Below are positions 35,301 through 46,535 of a stretch of 64,000 nucleotides of DNA, in pieces (positions within the stretch are counted from its first letter, which is position 1; the number at the start of each line of letters is the position of its first letter). The notes under the pieces were generated by a model. That model was not told the origin of the DNA. It saw nothing but the letters and a program-made list of their open reading frames with translations, and did no database searches. The position numbers and the translations under genes were made by a program. The DNA is taken from positions 7,721,864 to 7,785,863 of the forward strand of contig NC_133485.1 of the NCBI RefSeq assembly GCF_025370935.1. Direction: 5' to 3'. The stretch is from Choristoneura fumiferana. Its lineage: Eukaryota > Arthropoda > Insecta > Lepidoptera > Tortricidae.

Positions 35301-38300
35301 CTTAGGTAGTACGAGTAACTTATACTTACAAGCTTTGATCGCATGTAAGTACCATTAGAATTCGGCAGTTAAAAAACTATAATAGCCACTGAATAAGCTA
35401 TTTGTACACTAAATTGCATACAATCCGTCCAGCCGGCTAACAAACATATTCTTATTTTAATGTCAGTAGATTAGGTTATTGTAGGTAATACTTAGATAAA
35501 TTTTGGCTGTGATACTAACAAAGCTTCGCGACACTGTTGATGTCGTATATTATCTTGTCCTTGTTCATAGCGATCTCTTTGCTCCTGTTCATTTCCTCCA
35601 TGACCACTTTCTTCGTGATCGCCAGGTTGCTGATCAGCGTACGGTAGCTCTCTTGCAAAGTCCTGACCAACATTCATCAATGCAATATTTAAGTATTCGC
35701 GATGATTTTTAATCGCTGATCAGGTGCCTATTTTTCTAATTCAATTGAATTCGGTCACGTTAAAGTCCCATACGTACATGAAACCAAACTTTTTCTATCA
35801 TTCTAAGTTTGAGACTTTTACCTTTAAACGTTATGTACAGTCACCAGCATTAATATCTGCCACAGCGGAGCGTGCAAAAATATCTGACACGTCCTTCCAG
35901 CCCTTGAAATAGAGTCGTATCAGATACCTACTTATGCACGCCTGTTGTGTCAGATATTGGTGCTGGTGACTGTACCTATAGAACTATAGATATAGAAGGA
36001 ATGATAATAATAGGTTTCTTGTAGGTATGGTCTTTAACTTTTTATTAAATTTTATTTTTATTATTTGTTATCGTAACGGCATTTAATACACGTTATGTTA
36101 ATTTTCAGCTGTCTGTGTATTACGGTTCTTGATAATATTTAAATACAGCCCTGTGATAGACAGACAGCATCAAAGCGACAGTAATAGGGTTCTATTTGTC
36201 ACCTTACGTTTCGGGTACGGCACCCTAAAAACCAAAATCCAATAAGTTCTACGTCCATAGCATAGAAGATGGATTTGTATGGTAAGCCACTTACTTGTAG
36301 TCTTCCCGTACGGAGTCGAACACCTTATCGCGCTGTTGGATGTTGACGAGAACGGAGTTCCAAAGGCTTACGAGCCGGCGCTTGTCCAGCTCCAGGTCTT
36401 CCAGCTCTGTGCTGTACGCCGTCACCTGGGACAACCATGGCCATGAATACAAGCTAGGGCTTGCTACAAGATGTTTCTAAAATTATATACCTAGCTGCTG
36501 CGTATATTAAGATTATGTGGACGCACGATGCGTACGGAGTTGAGCAGTTTAGATTAGATGCATAGAGTAAAGAGTTGGAAAAGGATCGATCCATCCGCTG
36601 TTTTTGTCTTATAAATTTACTTAGTCTGAGACTTGTGCTTACAGCGAAAATTCCAACTTTTTCGCTATGCATAACAAATGTGCAAGCGATAAGGACCATT
36701 TCAGGATAAATAAATGTTTAAAATTGTGTTCTTTAGATCGTATAAAAAAGAACGGATATACTAGGTAGCTATCTACCTACCTTATCGTTGATCTTCTCCA
36801 TTTCGTTGTTCTTGATTTCGAACTGCTTCTTAAACATCTCCAGCTTAGACTCGAGCTTCCACACCTCGTTGCTCAGCCCGTAGATCACCATATCCTGGAA
36901 GCAATTTAAAGTTCCTTGAAGTAAGACTGATAAAGTGCCGAAAATCCTAAGACTTCAACGGGGCATATATTGAAACTAGCATCAGCGTACAGCCATAGGA
37001 CTGCCACTGTCTTCAAAGCTAGTGACTGGTTAAGCAGCGCTACAGCCGCAGTAGATAAGCCGATGTCGCTGACCAATGTAGCTAGTGCTACTGCCGCGCT
37101 ATGACGCTTGATGCGATTCTTCCAGCATCGATGTTTTCTTGGGTTGCTTCGCCGAGTGCCGGACTCTCACCGGCTAGAAAACCCGGCTACACATCCCCAA
37201 CTCCCTGGGGCTCATTGCGGGGGTGAGAAGGTTGGAGGGGCATCGATATTACTAACCAGTTCCCGCTTCTCATCGGCCATGGCTTTCTTCTCGGCGCGCA
37301 TCTTGTCCGACATGCGCTGGCTGACGGTCAACTCTGACTCCGTCTCCTCGCGCCACGCCTCCAGCTGGCGGCACAGTGAAGTCAGCGCCTCCAGCTCTTC
37401 AGTAGCCTCACGTTCTAGTTGTGGAAACATCAGAGTCATTGATAGAGGTTATCGGAAGCATGTAAATGAAGACATAGGTAACGCGTCCGTCCTGTTCAAA
37501 GGACCTACGAATAACTGATTGGAATAGCCATAATTATATCTGCAACAAATAGCTAGTTACGGCTTCTGGACCACCTGTCTCGTTACACGATTAACACGAG
37601 TATGATGCTTTGCAAGATAAAGGTAGTATCAGACATGTTGAAGATGTTCATATACTAGTAAGTCTCATATTTCGCCTGTTACCTACATTTAGAACGAATG
37701 CCACGATAATATAGCAGCGAAGTGTCTTCATAACCAAGGAATGGAATCCTAACTTTGAAATAATAGCGTAAAAGCGGTTGCTAAGCTACTAAGTTAAGAT
37801 TGGGTCGAAGAACGGTGAGCAGACCACCGTTGGTCGGATGACTTTGGCAGTCGGCTGGTAAACTGTGAACGAACTAGCACAGGGCCGGGCAAAGGGGCCT
37901 TACTTAGCAGTACTTATGTGGATGTGGGTTGATTTGATTGATTAGATACCCGCGTTAGTGTCCTGTTCCAGCTTCTGCTTAGCCTGCTTGTAGCGCTCGT
38001 TGGCCTCGCGCGCGCGCCGCTCCATCGCCGTGCGGTCCGCCGTGTTCTGCGCAAGCGTCGCCTCGTATTCTTCTATCAGTGACTGCGGAAGCACAGAAGA
38101 ATTTACGTAAGTAAGGCCAACAAGGAATAGATTGACTAATGGTTATCTGCCTTATTTTAGCTTCAAAATTGTAATAAAGCTAAGCAGTGGTGAGTAGATA
38201 CTAAATAAAGAAAATTGATCGCAATCAGCATTAAGTAAACTACCTACTTATATACTTAACATTAATCTAAGCTAGGTATAAATATTTTACCCGTTGAGCG

Positions 38301-40085
38301 TTGGTGTCGTGGTCGTCGCGGTAAATGGTTTCCAAATCCTTTTCGTATCCTAACTTGCTTAAACGAAGTTCATCACGCTGGAAATTAAAAAATAAATTTA
38401 GACAATTACTTTATGACATGACCTAACTATGCAATATGCCATACCTTGATATCGTATTATGTGTGACTGAAATTCATTTTGGATAGATAATGAAGTGTAG
38501 AGGTACCACCTAGCCATTTGTTATGCATAAGTAAGTAAGTATCTTGCAGAAAGCTATCGATGATGTTATTATTTGCTCTCAATTTTACATCCTCTTAGAT
38601 GACATGAAACAGTAGGCGCCTTAAGACTTCAGTCTAAAGATAATGTACCAAGTTAAGTATCTCCTCCTCGGCGATAGCATTTTCCTTCTCGAGGAAGTGC
38701 TTGAGCGTGGCCTGGAACTTCTGCATGAGCGGGTGTGTCGATTCCAGCACGGCTGGCAGGGCGCCCATGTCGCGCTTGCCACGCCATCTATGAGCAACAA
38801 ATGTTGATAACTTCGTGACTCAACATCGCATAACACCATACGTACGAGTAGCTACTATACCCTTCTAACGCCCAAGTCAAATTTTTGATATATGAACATC
38901 AAATAAATTTTATTTCATTTATGATAGAGTTTAAAATTCAAATTACAATAAGTCCTTTATAAAGGACTCTGGGCGTTACGAGGATACGCGAAACATACAT
39001 GAGGCCGGCTAAGCCGTCATGTAGCACAATAAGTGGACATTGAGCATCACAAGAAGTGCATTTTACAATGAAATTACTTAATAATGATATAATTCAGATA
39101 TTTTGAATGTAGTACCTAACTTGAATGAAACTATTACCTAAGTTTTGTATTCTACCTGGAACTGTGTTATGTAACACCTAAACTTTGTTAATAATATAAA
39201 GTACGCAATAATTAGACTATCGGAGTCACTTCCCGCATCTACACTCACTCGTCAAAGGCCTCGCGCCCGGCTTTCATGCAGCGGCACTTGTCCAACGGAC
39301 AAAGGCAGCAGTCACACTCTCCTGGCTCCTGAAATCGGTTAAAATTTGCATGACTGCAAAAGACAATAGCTGTGATTTTCCTAATACCTATACAATTAAA
39401 TGGAGCCCTCTGACAGTTACTTAGAGTTCCTCTATCGTCCCATGTCAACTTCTATGTCAGCATAGAGTCGTGTGATATTTATCACAACATAATAGGGTTC
39501 TTCGAAAAAAGAGTAAATATTTTTTAAAGAGTCGGTAACGCGCATGCGACACTATGAAGTTGCAAGCGATCCACCTGCTAAGTATTTCGGCGTGGAGAGT
39601 AAGACAGCTGGTGAAATTACTGGCACTTGAGGTATCCCATCTTAGGCTTCTAGGTTGGCAACGCATCTGCAATACCCCTGGTGTTGCAGATGTTTATGGG
39701 CGGTGGTGATCTCTTACCATCAGGAGACCCACTCGCTCGTTTTCCATCCAGTCGAATAAAAAAATGTAACGGTCGTTCTGTTGTTATGCAGGGTAGTCAT
39801 ATAAGTATTGTGACTTAAAGCAGACCAACAACAAGTTGACATGGTAAGGTAAAATAAAATAGCCACATCTGACGGAGGCTTTTTCGGCTACATTGGTTAG
39901 GTACATAGCGCAGAGTTTCTTACTTGATATATCATAGTCTCATTCTTGTACAGCAAGCACATCTCATCGTGCACAACGATATCATGGTCATCGCGCGGGC
40001 ACTGACACGCCGGGGTCAAGGGCGGCGAAGAGTCCTCGCTCGGGGCTGTGCAGGCGCACTCCGTCGACGTCCCTGATACCGACAT
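29381..40085 (-). CDS. CCDC40: CCDC40, axonemal coiled-coil protein (18 exons; C-terminal exons missing)
   Basis: Start ATG at 40085. Exons (minus): 40085-39924, 39328-39249, 38787-38649, 38377-38291, 38082-37950, 37414-37257, 36894-36781, 36425-36295, 35662-35520, 35125-35018, 34956-34775, 34374-34129, 33765-33597, 32801-32593, 32189-32070, 31853-31758, 30383-30282, 29482-29381. Phases agree at every junction except exon 10, which needs a weak donor at 35018 rather than the stronger one at 35025. A Cys-rich N-terminus (CDCCLCPLDKCRC) precedes long coiled coil. HPLMQKFQATLKHFLEKE, LRLQGHVVKLT and IGQMKTEIHRME match vertebrate CCDC40 in order and spacing. With CCDC39 this protein forms the 96-nm molecular ruler of motile axonemes, so in an insect the main site should be the sperm flagellum. 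Exon 17 has an in-frame TGA at 30323-30321. About 110 C-terminal residues of the family are absent. Confidence 0.92.
30376..30577. repeat. Local duplication, copy 1 (CCDC40 exon 17 acceptor and upstream intron)
   Basis: This matches 31121-31325 through 'cgccgaacctgtattatcat', 'catttagatctggt' and 'ggcgagcgaattgtggccat', with scattered small indels. It includes the acceptor and the first bases of exon 17. Confidence 0.85.
30597..30825 (+). repeat. Family D, short copy
   Basis: It runs from 'actagctgttgcccgcgac' to 'ctttataatattagtaag'. It lies in CCDC40 intron 16. Confidence 0.7.
31025..31325 (-). pseudogene. Chimeric duplicate: exon-16-like segment fused to the exon 17 acceptor region
   Basis: On the minus strand, 31114-31025 reads GILAVELRKNMQAA exactly like exon 16 (31853-31758) and then diverges to QHGEIAQYEPEIQ. 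Its upstream side is not the exon 16 intron but a second copy of the exon 17 acceptor region (31121-31325, matching 30376-30577). The join lies within a few bases at about 31115-31121. It may be an alternative exon, a broken duplicate, or an assembly chimera of two haplotypes. Confidence 0.6.
31617..31672 (-). mobile_element. SINE family A, 3' tail only
   Basis: A poly-T run followed by 'attcgactggatggcaaacg' is the complement of the family A end. It lies in CCDC40 intron 16. Confidence 0.75.
33128..33515 (+). repeat. Family E copy in CCDC40 intron 13
   Basis: It begins 'agggttccgtacctcgaaag', has 'ctccgtccgtctgtc', and ends 'cgagtccgactcgcacttgg' then 'ccggttt'. Noncoding. Confidence 0.75.
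35838..35972. mobile_element. Tc1/mariner-type MITE in CCDC40 intron 8
   Basis: The ends CAGTCACCAGCA and their complement are flanked by TA (35836-35837 and 35973-35974). The internal match continues through 'aatatctg'. A partial relative is at 46394-46535. Confidence 0.8.
39583..39765 (+). mobile_element. SINE family A, 5'-truncated, in CCDC40 intron 1
   Basis: It starts within the element at 'atttcggcgtggagagtaag' and continues to 'ccagtcgaataaaaaaa'. Confidence 0.8.
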
Positions 40086-40290
40086 CGTAGTTTTATATTC
40101 TCTATAATACAATGATAATAAAATAAACGCCTGTAAAATTCCAAAACTCGTTAGCGGCTATTGCTAAGCGACCTATTTGAATTGATCAAACGGGCGCGCG
40201 CGTTGCCGTGGTAACGCAATTGGCAGTTAACTGTCAACAAACACGTGCTTTGCAAAGTCTAGAGCTTTAGGAAGTTGCAATTGAATTAAA
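40086..40290. promoter_or_regulatory. Shared divergent promoter of CCDC40 and IFT56
   Basis: Only 205 bases separate the two initiator codons (CCDC40 at 40085 on -, IFT56 at 40291 on +). The middle is CpG-enriched and contains one strong RFX-type X-box (40202-40215). Both products are cilium proteins, so a common ciliogenic switch is the natural reading. Transcription start sites cannot be placed from sequence alone. Confidence 0.75.
40202..40215. promoter_or_regulatory. X-box (RFX transcription-factor site)
   Basis: GTTGCCGTGGTAAC matches the RFX consensus of two inverted half-sites (GTNRCC, 0-3 bases, RGYAAC) with no mismatch in either half-site. It lies 117 bases upstream of the CCDC40 ATG and 76 bases upstream of the IFT56 ATG. 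Being almost palindromic it can serve both directions. Confidence 0.85.
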
Positions 40291-41863
40291 ATGGTAAGTT
40301 TAACTGAAATGTAAAGTTTTAGTGTCTGAATAGTCCGTGTTCTTCTCTTTGATCCAGACAAATGTAATTTCAGAATAAAGCTTCTTGGCTTTTGCTCTCC
40401 TATTGTAGTCGGCTCTTGCTTGTGTGCTAAATGTATGTTAGGGTGCTCAGGCAAGTCTAATAATAATAAAATAAGAGAGCAAGGTCCTTCGGACTAATGG
40501 CGCCTCCAGGACCCGGTGGTCACGAGTAGAACTATTTATAACTCGTGCTGATTCCATTTTCAGGCAATCATCAGACTTCTTCATGTTTTCTGGCCATATT
40601 CTTTTATTATGCAACTAATATGTAAGAAACTGTAGGTACTTTATATCAAAATAGTAGGTAAAATCCCGATAATAGTTGATACACGAAGATATTGGTCCCC
40701 CCTCACGACATTAATGAAATTGAGTCACCCACTTCACTCACTCACTTCGTACAGCTGACCCTGGTATGTCACTCTTGTCAGGATAGGTATTAGATTATTA
40801 TCAATAGTTAATTGTTAACATTATCGTCACTGTTTGTCTAACTAAATCAAGTGAATAATATGAAATGAACATACCTATTGCAGATTCTTTCGCGATCAAA
40901 ACCGGCCACAGACAGCCGTACGAGCACCGGCTCCAGCTCCGCCAAGAGACACGTGCCTGAACTAGAGGACTTCATCCTAAAGAGGGACTACACGGGAGCC
41001 CTGACTATGCTCGAGGTAGACTAGCTATTAATTCTGATGAAAGGACCCTGGACCTAAAGTATGCTAAACCTGGAACAAACGTCTCTAAAAAACTAAACTA
41101 AACTCTGAAAGGGACTCTGAAACAGAAGTAGCACCGATAGAGACTTTTGTTCAGGACTTTGAAATCTATAATATATCAAAATCTCAGGTTATTTAACTGA
41201 AACCATATTTTCCATACTCTAGGTCCAAGGTCCTTTGTCAAGCTATTAGTATCAAGCTAGGAAATTAATGAAATTTTAGCTGCTCAATTCAAAACCATAC
41301 GTCAGTTACTTATGTACTATTTTAGAAATAGTTGTGTTCTTTATTCAATGTTAATGATGAAATAATCACTCTTTTATTTCGTCTTGTCTGTCGTCTCTAC
41401 ATCTGAACTTACTATTCAATACCCACAAACTTGTTTTTTTTTTAAATGTAACTGGTGACAATTATAATAAGATAAGTAAATACGCATCTCCGCCGGCGCT
41501 GTACGGTAGTCTAAACAGGTGCGCTCCGGGGATGAGTCGTAACGCACTCGTGACGTCACCGTAAAGTACGCCGAGCCGCAGCGGGTTAAATATCGTTGTG
41601 GCGTTAAAGTCAACACGCCTGATCAGCCCCTTTAACAATTCTTTAATTCTCAACAAACCCATAATTTTTCTCCGTATAGTTCCTGAAGAACGAAGGCAAC
41701 ACGGAGGTGTGGGCGGACGCGTGGGCGGCGTGGAGTTGGTTCCACCTGGGCGAGTACCGGCGCGCACTGGACGCGTACATGCGCGTGCGCGGCCGCGCCA
41801 ACCTCGACGCGCGCGTCGCCGACACACTGGATATGGACCTCGCCGTCTGCTACTTCTACCTCG
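40291..41863 (+). CDS. IFT56: IFT56/TTC26, intraflagellar transport complex B subunit (first three exons only)
   Basis: Exon 1 contributes just the start codon (ATG at 40291-40293, directly followed by GTAAGT). Exon 2, 40884-41015, begins ILSRSKPA and includes PELEDFILKRDYTGALTMLE. Exon 3, 41680-41863, carries TPR-like helices with WFHLGEYRRALDAY and DLAVCYFYLG. These match the N-terminus of vertebrate IFT56 (MMLSRAKPA..., KRDFTGAITLLEF, FHLGDYKRALEEY) in order and spacing. The donor of exon 3 (CTCG|GTCTGT) is weak but fits the phase. The remaining ~450 residues are not seen in the next 22 kb. IFT56 acts in IFT-B, moving motility-related cargo into cilia and flagella. It is divergent from CCDC40 across a shared promoter. 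Confidence 0.88.
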
Positions 41864-42190
41864 GTCTGTTTACAATACAATGCAATGAGTATGACACTTT
41901 ATTGATCAGCGCAATATGGTACCTATGCATTGCAGTGTGTACAGAAACAGTGGTACATAATACAACGTGTTATTTTTTAATTTACGTTCACTTTAATTGT
42001 CTCTACCCACTACACCTCACCGTATCATACCAGGATCGTATCAGGAAAGTGTCTGGCAAAAATATATTATTTGTATTGAAAAGTATGAGACATTGCCCAC
42101 TAGCACGTTTACCGTCCTACCGTCGCCGTCGCGTGCCATGCGCGGAGCATCAACAACGGTGCCGATACGCTTCTTACGGTTATGTATGAA

Positions 42191-42640
42191 TGAACTAAAA
42201 TAATTTCCTTGCTCACCCGCGACCTTACGATAGCTAAGCTTATGCAAAATATGCGTGTTCATGCAGTTCCTCCACCTCCACACTGTAAGAACACACACAA
42301 ATCACACAAACCCATCTATCACCACCACCACACTACACTGACGCGTTTCGAACTCAACCAGAGCTCTAGTCAGAGCTTTAGTCTAACAACTGGTAGCATG
42401 GTGTCGCGTTGTGTCACTCTGAAGATGAGCTCTGGTTGAGTTCGAAACGCGTCAGTGTAGTGTGGTGGTGGTGATAGATGGGTTGTGTGATTTGTGTGTT
42501 CTTACAGTGTGGAGGTGGAGGAACTGCATGAACACGCATATTTTGCATAAGCTTAGCTATCGTAAGGTCGCGGTGAGCAAGGAAATTATTTAGTTCATTG
42601 TATGGACCTCCGCAAAGTAACGCCTGATTCAATAAATTGG
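42191..42640. repeat. Foldback family C, full palindromic copy
   Basis: Arms of about 170 bases (42191-42365 and 42427-42597) mirror each other from 'tgaactaaaataatttcctt' inward to 'tcgaactcaaccagagctc'. A 60-base spacer separates them. The 3' flank 'tatggacctccgcaaagtaa' is part of the family. Confidence 0.85.
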
Positions 42641-44596
42641 TTATGTATGACACGCCGTTGACATGTCACAGTCCGTGTCGCGTACATTCTGTGCCTGATC
42701 CGTTCCTATTACGCTCATGTTATGATATTGGTAGATGATGGTGGTAGGACCTTAAGAGGACGTTAGGTTTAAGGCGGCTGCTCACGTTAGCTCATGGTAA
42801 AAGTCTCGTCAGATGGCGTTAAAAATCAGACTGTCGAATTTTCGTGATGTTTTTTTGTAATTTTTAGAATATCCGTAGAATACTAATAGTTGAGTTTATT
42901 ATTTGCGAAAACAATTTAGAATTGCCGATTTTTTGAGACTACAGTCGAACGGAAATAGTGTGCCAATTCTGAGATTTCAGGGCTCAAATTTAGGTGTCAG
43001 GTACAGCCTTATACGGACACTAGGAGCTCACGCACACATGCAAATAGACAGCGCCAACTAGTGAAAAATTATTGCATCACTTTTCTAGGCTTTCGGAAGG
43101 CTTTCGGCGTAAGCTACTACAAAATATTCATATATTTTTTTTCGGGTCACGAATATTTGTATCAACTGTACTTTTGCCCTTAAAATGTTCAAATATCTAG
43201 ATAATATGAGTGTTTCATATGCGACGATATAGAATTAGATGAATCGTGTTAGAGTCCCAGGAATCTAATCTTATGTGATTTTTGGCTTTGGACTTGGAGA
43301 TTGTCGAGTATGATATTGTGCTCAAGTTGGTAACCACATATGATGCTCTTGTGACATACATACTTTGATAATCATGCATTACATGCGAGTGTTACTCCTA
43401 TTTCTTCGAATATTGGAGACGAAATCTTTCCGTGTTTTATTCTACCTACCAGTCTTGATTGCAGTTATCTTTTGAGTTGAAGGTTGCGATAATTCTTTGT
43501 ATTGTATGTATACCGAGGTACAGAAATGGTCATTTTGGAAAGCTGAAGAACGGAAGGCCGTAATGCTGTATAAGTGTGTCAACTACCCTGATGCGTAAAA
43601 CAGTTCATGTGTAGTGGTACATAGTAGGCTGGAAAGGAAACAGCCTCGTTGAAGCTATCGGTATGTAGAATCCTGCTGGAAACGACGTTTCATATTTTGA
43701 ATCTTTATTTATACGTGGATAATACTATCATCATCATCACCATCATCATTATCGTGGTCTGGTTGTTTATATATATCTAGAGGGTCTTTTTCCTTATAAG
43801 CTTTAGAATTTCCGTGTAATTTTTCAAGACAGGTACTGCTGTGTCCTTAAAAGGGCAGACCTAACGCTTTACGACGGTGCTGGTGGGCATCGTACGGTAG
43901 TAAGCGAGGACCTCTGGGGAGCTAGTACAGTCTCCATGTTTTCAATTGTCGTTTTGTGTCGTGGGTGTGCCAGATAATAAAAATTCTTAGATATAGTTGT
44001 GAATTTCCAGGTGTAGAGCTTTATTGTGCTAGCTGCTCGAGGAAGACCTGAATGCGTTCAAGCGTGTTGCTGCTGGATGCAAGTTAATACTATAAAAATG
44101 TTGCAAGTATTACGCTTGCGTTATATTAGCGATTAGATTACGCTTGAATCATTCCAAGTACATTTTTTGTTAGATCCGAAGGAATTTGTTTTGGAGTTTT
44201 CGACGGTAAATTCAGAACTTTACTTCCTATATATTTATTTGTATTTAGTATGAATAATGAGAATACAGGCTACATGTAGGCATCTACATGTTTCTACGAT
44301 AAATAAAGAACATTCTGACTCCAAAGCAAATCGGATCTCGTTTTGAACGGTATGCCCAGTATTTCAACCAAGTGGTAGAAATTCGTTCAAGAATTCCCAC
44401 AAATTGCAAGAAATACCGAGATTACATCTGAATATATTTATACTTACAAGAGATACTTACCTATTTACTCAATTGATGATTAGCTGCTTGACGACGACCG
44501 GAGTCTTTCAGTGCTCACCCTACACGCGTATGAGCAAAATTCCTTCTTGATGCGAACCGATTGCGGTTTAGGAACTAATCTTATGAACTTTTTTTT

Positions 44597-45111
44597 CCTC
44601 CCGACCCGTGGTCCAACTACTATGTCCAACTGGTTGCACCACGGGGAAGCAAGTTTACTCATCGTCAACCGGTTGCACCACGGAGAAGCAAAATCAGTAG
44701 TCCAATTCTGGAAAGTATGTTTATCCATGGTCCTACTGGGTGGGTCCAATTAGTTTAACTAGTTGAACTACCACTTGAACTCTGTGGAATCGGGGTTCGG
44801 ACTGTTGGTTTCACTGTATTCAGAATAAACTACATAGTTGTTGGGTTTCATGAGACTTTTAATTTTATAAAAATGCAGTAATGATAGTACCTATTCTGAT
44901 ACACATGACCCAAGGTAATTTTACATCCCCATGGTGCAAATGGTTCAACATAGCAATTGTTCATATGCCCGTTGGACAATAGCCCTTCAGTTGTACCACG
45001 GGTCGCAGCAATAAGTTGCAGAAAAAAAAGTAGTCTGAGAATTGAACCATCCTGGGTAAGTTTAGGTTCCCGTGGTGCAACCAGATAGCAGTTGGACCAC
45101 GGGTCGGGAGG
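44597..45111. mobile_element. TIR element with repeated ACCACGG-type motif inside
   Basis: A 21-base perfect inverted repeat (44597-44617 and 45091-45111; CCTCCCGACCCGTGGTCCAA and complement) bounds 515 bases. Inside, short variants of TTGCACCACGG and TTGGACCA recur on both strands at least eight times. No coding frame is present. Confidence 0.7.
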
Positions 45112-45817
45112 GATTTTTCCCTTTGTGCAGGACGGTAGCTATAGCCACGCAGCGATTTTCCCTCGCTCGTGCCTAAAATATCACATTTTTCAAAATACTA
45201 CATTACTTATTCATTAAAATTCCCACTATACCAGATGCCCAAAATAAGACATTCCACAAAAAAAAAACACTTTCTTGTGTAATCTTCGATTTTGTAATGT
45301 GGCGCATGGTATTTTAGGCACGAGCGCCCTCTATCTGGTATAGCTTGGATTGCTCGAAACAGATGCAAAGTCGTGCTCCTACTACAGTCTCCTACTGGTA
45401 GGAGCACGAACACAATATTATACTAATTCTCCTACTAGTAGGAGCATGAATACCTATATGTACTGATTTTCCTACTGAAAACCAGATGTATGGAATAGTA
45501 TCATTTAGTCTAAAAAAACTAAAACACAGGTGGTCTAAGAAGCAATAGGTCATGCAGCCTATCAGTATAACGCAAAAGTATTCTGAAATGTAAAATTTAG
45601 CAATATGCGGAATAAAATTATGAACAGATAGAGATGAACCTGAAATAGGATTTATATTCTCAGAGTATGTAACCAATGTCAACCGATCAATGACATGACA
45701 TTGGTCTAAAGAAATTGTAAACTTGGTACACTGTCATTATAAGAAATTGACAATTTAGAAAGTGGTTCATTGTTCGAATTGGTCTCTGGTCACAGTGAGA
45801 AGTGGTCAATTTAGTGA

Positions 45818-46040
45818 GAAGACGTTATGACAATCATCATCATCATCATGATCATCTCAGCAGTAGGACGATCACTGTTGGACAGAGGGCTCCAATCATA
45901 ACCTCCAGTTGCTTCGGTTGGCAGCGGCCCCCACCGTGGACCCACGGCTTTTACCAAATCATCCGTCCATCTCGTTGGTGGACGTCCTACGCTGCGCTTG
46001 CCGATCCGCGGTCTCCACTCGAGTACTTTTCGGCCCCAAC
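45818..46040 (-). mobile_element. LINE 3'-end fragment
   Basis: A (CAT)n run followed by 'ggacagagggctccaatc' and 'cgtccatctcgttggtggac' resembles the 3' end of lepidopteran LINEs in reverse orientation. No polymerase residues are left to classify it. Confidence 0.5.
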
Positions 46041-46055
46041 GGCAATCCTATACTT

Positions 46056-46350
46056 TGCGGAGGTTCATAATATCAATGAACTGAATCAATTGCTTCGCTC
46101 ACCCGTGACTTTATAATAGCTACGTTTATGCATGAAATGTGTGTTCATACAGTTCCTCCACCTGCACACTGTCGGAATACGCACAAATCATACAAACACA
46201 TCTATCACCACCACCACACTACACTGATGCGTTTCGAATTCGACCAGATCTCATCTTTAGAGCAACACAAACGTTCACCATAGATGTTAGAAATAGTAAA
46301 AGATATAAAGATATTATTATAAAGGTCGCGGATGAGCAAAGTAAATATTT
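46056..46350. repeat. Foldback family C, diverged arm
   Basis: It contains 'gcggaggttcataatatcaa', 'cagttcctccacctgcac', 'accaccacactacactgatg' and, at the far side, 'aaggtcgcggatgagcaaag'. Confidence 0.7.
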
Positions 46351-46393
46351 CAGTTCACCTATAGGTACAAAATATATTATGTAGTACTTACTG

Positions 46394-46535
46394 TACAGTC
46401 ACCACCATAAGCGTGAAAGCTGTCTAGGTGCTGAAAAATATCTGAACATGATTATATATTTATTGTGCATTACGTAAATGCGTGTTCCGATATTTTTTAA
46501 ATGTTTAGACAGCTCCGCTATGTGTTGTGGCGTCA
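46394..46535. mobile_element. Decayed relative of the MITE at 35838-35972
   Basis: It shares 'tacagtcaccacc' at the left and 'ctccgctatgtgttgtggc' at the right. The right end is degenerate. Confidence 0.45.

Noticed and set aside
40156..40176. Possible second X-box near TTAGCGGCTATTGCTAAGCG
   Set aside because: It does not meet the RFX half-site consensus; only the site at 40202-40215 is convincing.
41462..41888. Several overlapping frames on both strands
   Set aside because: Shadows of IFT56 exon 3.
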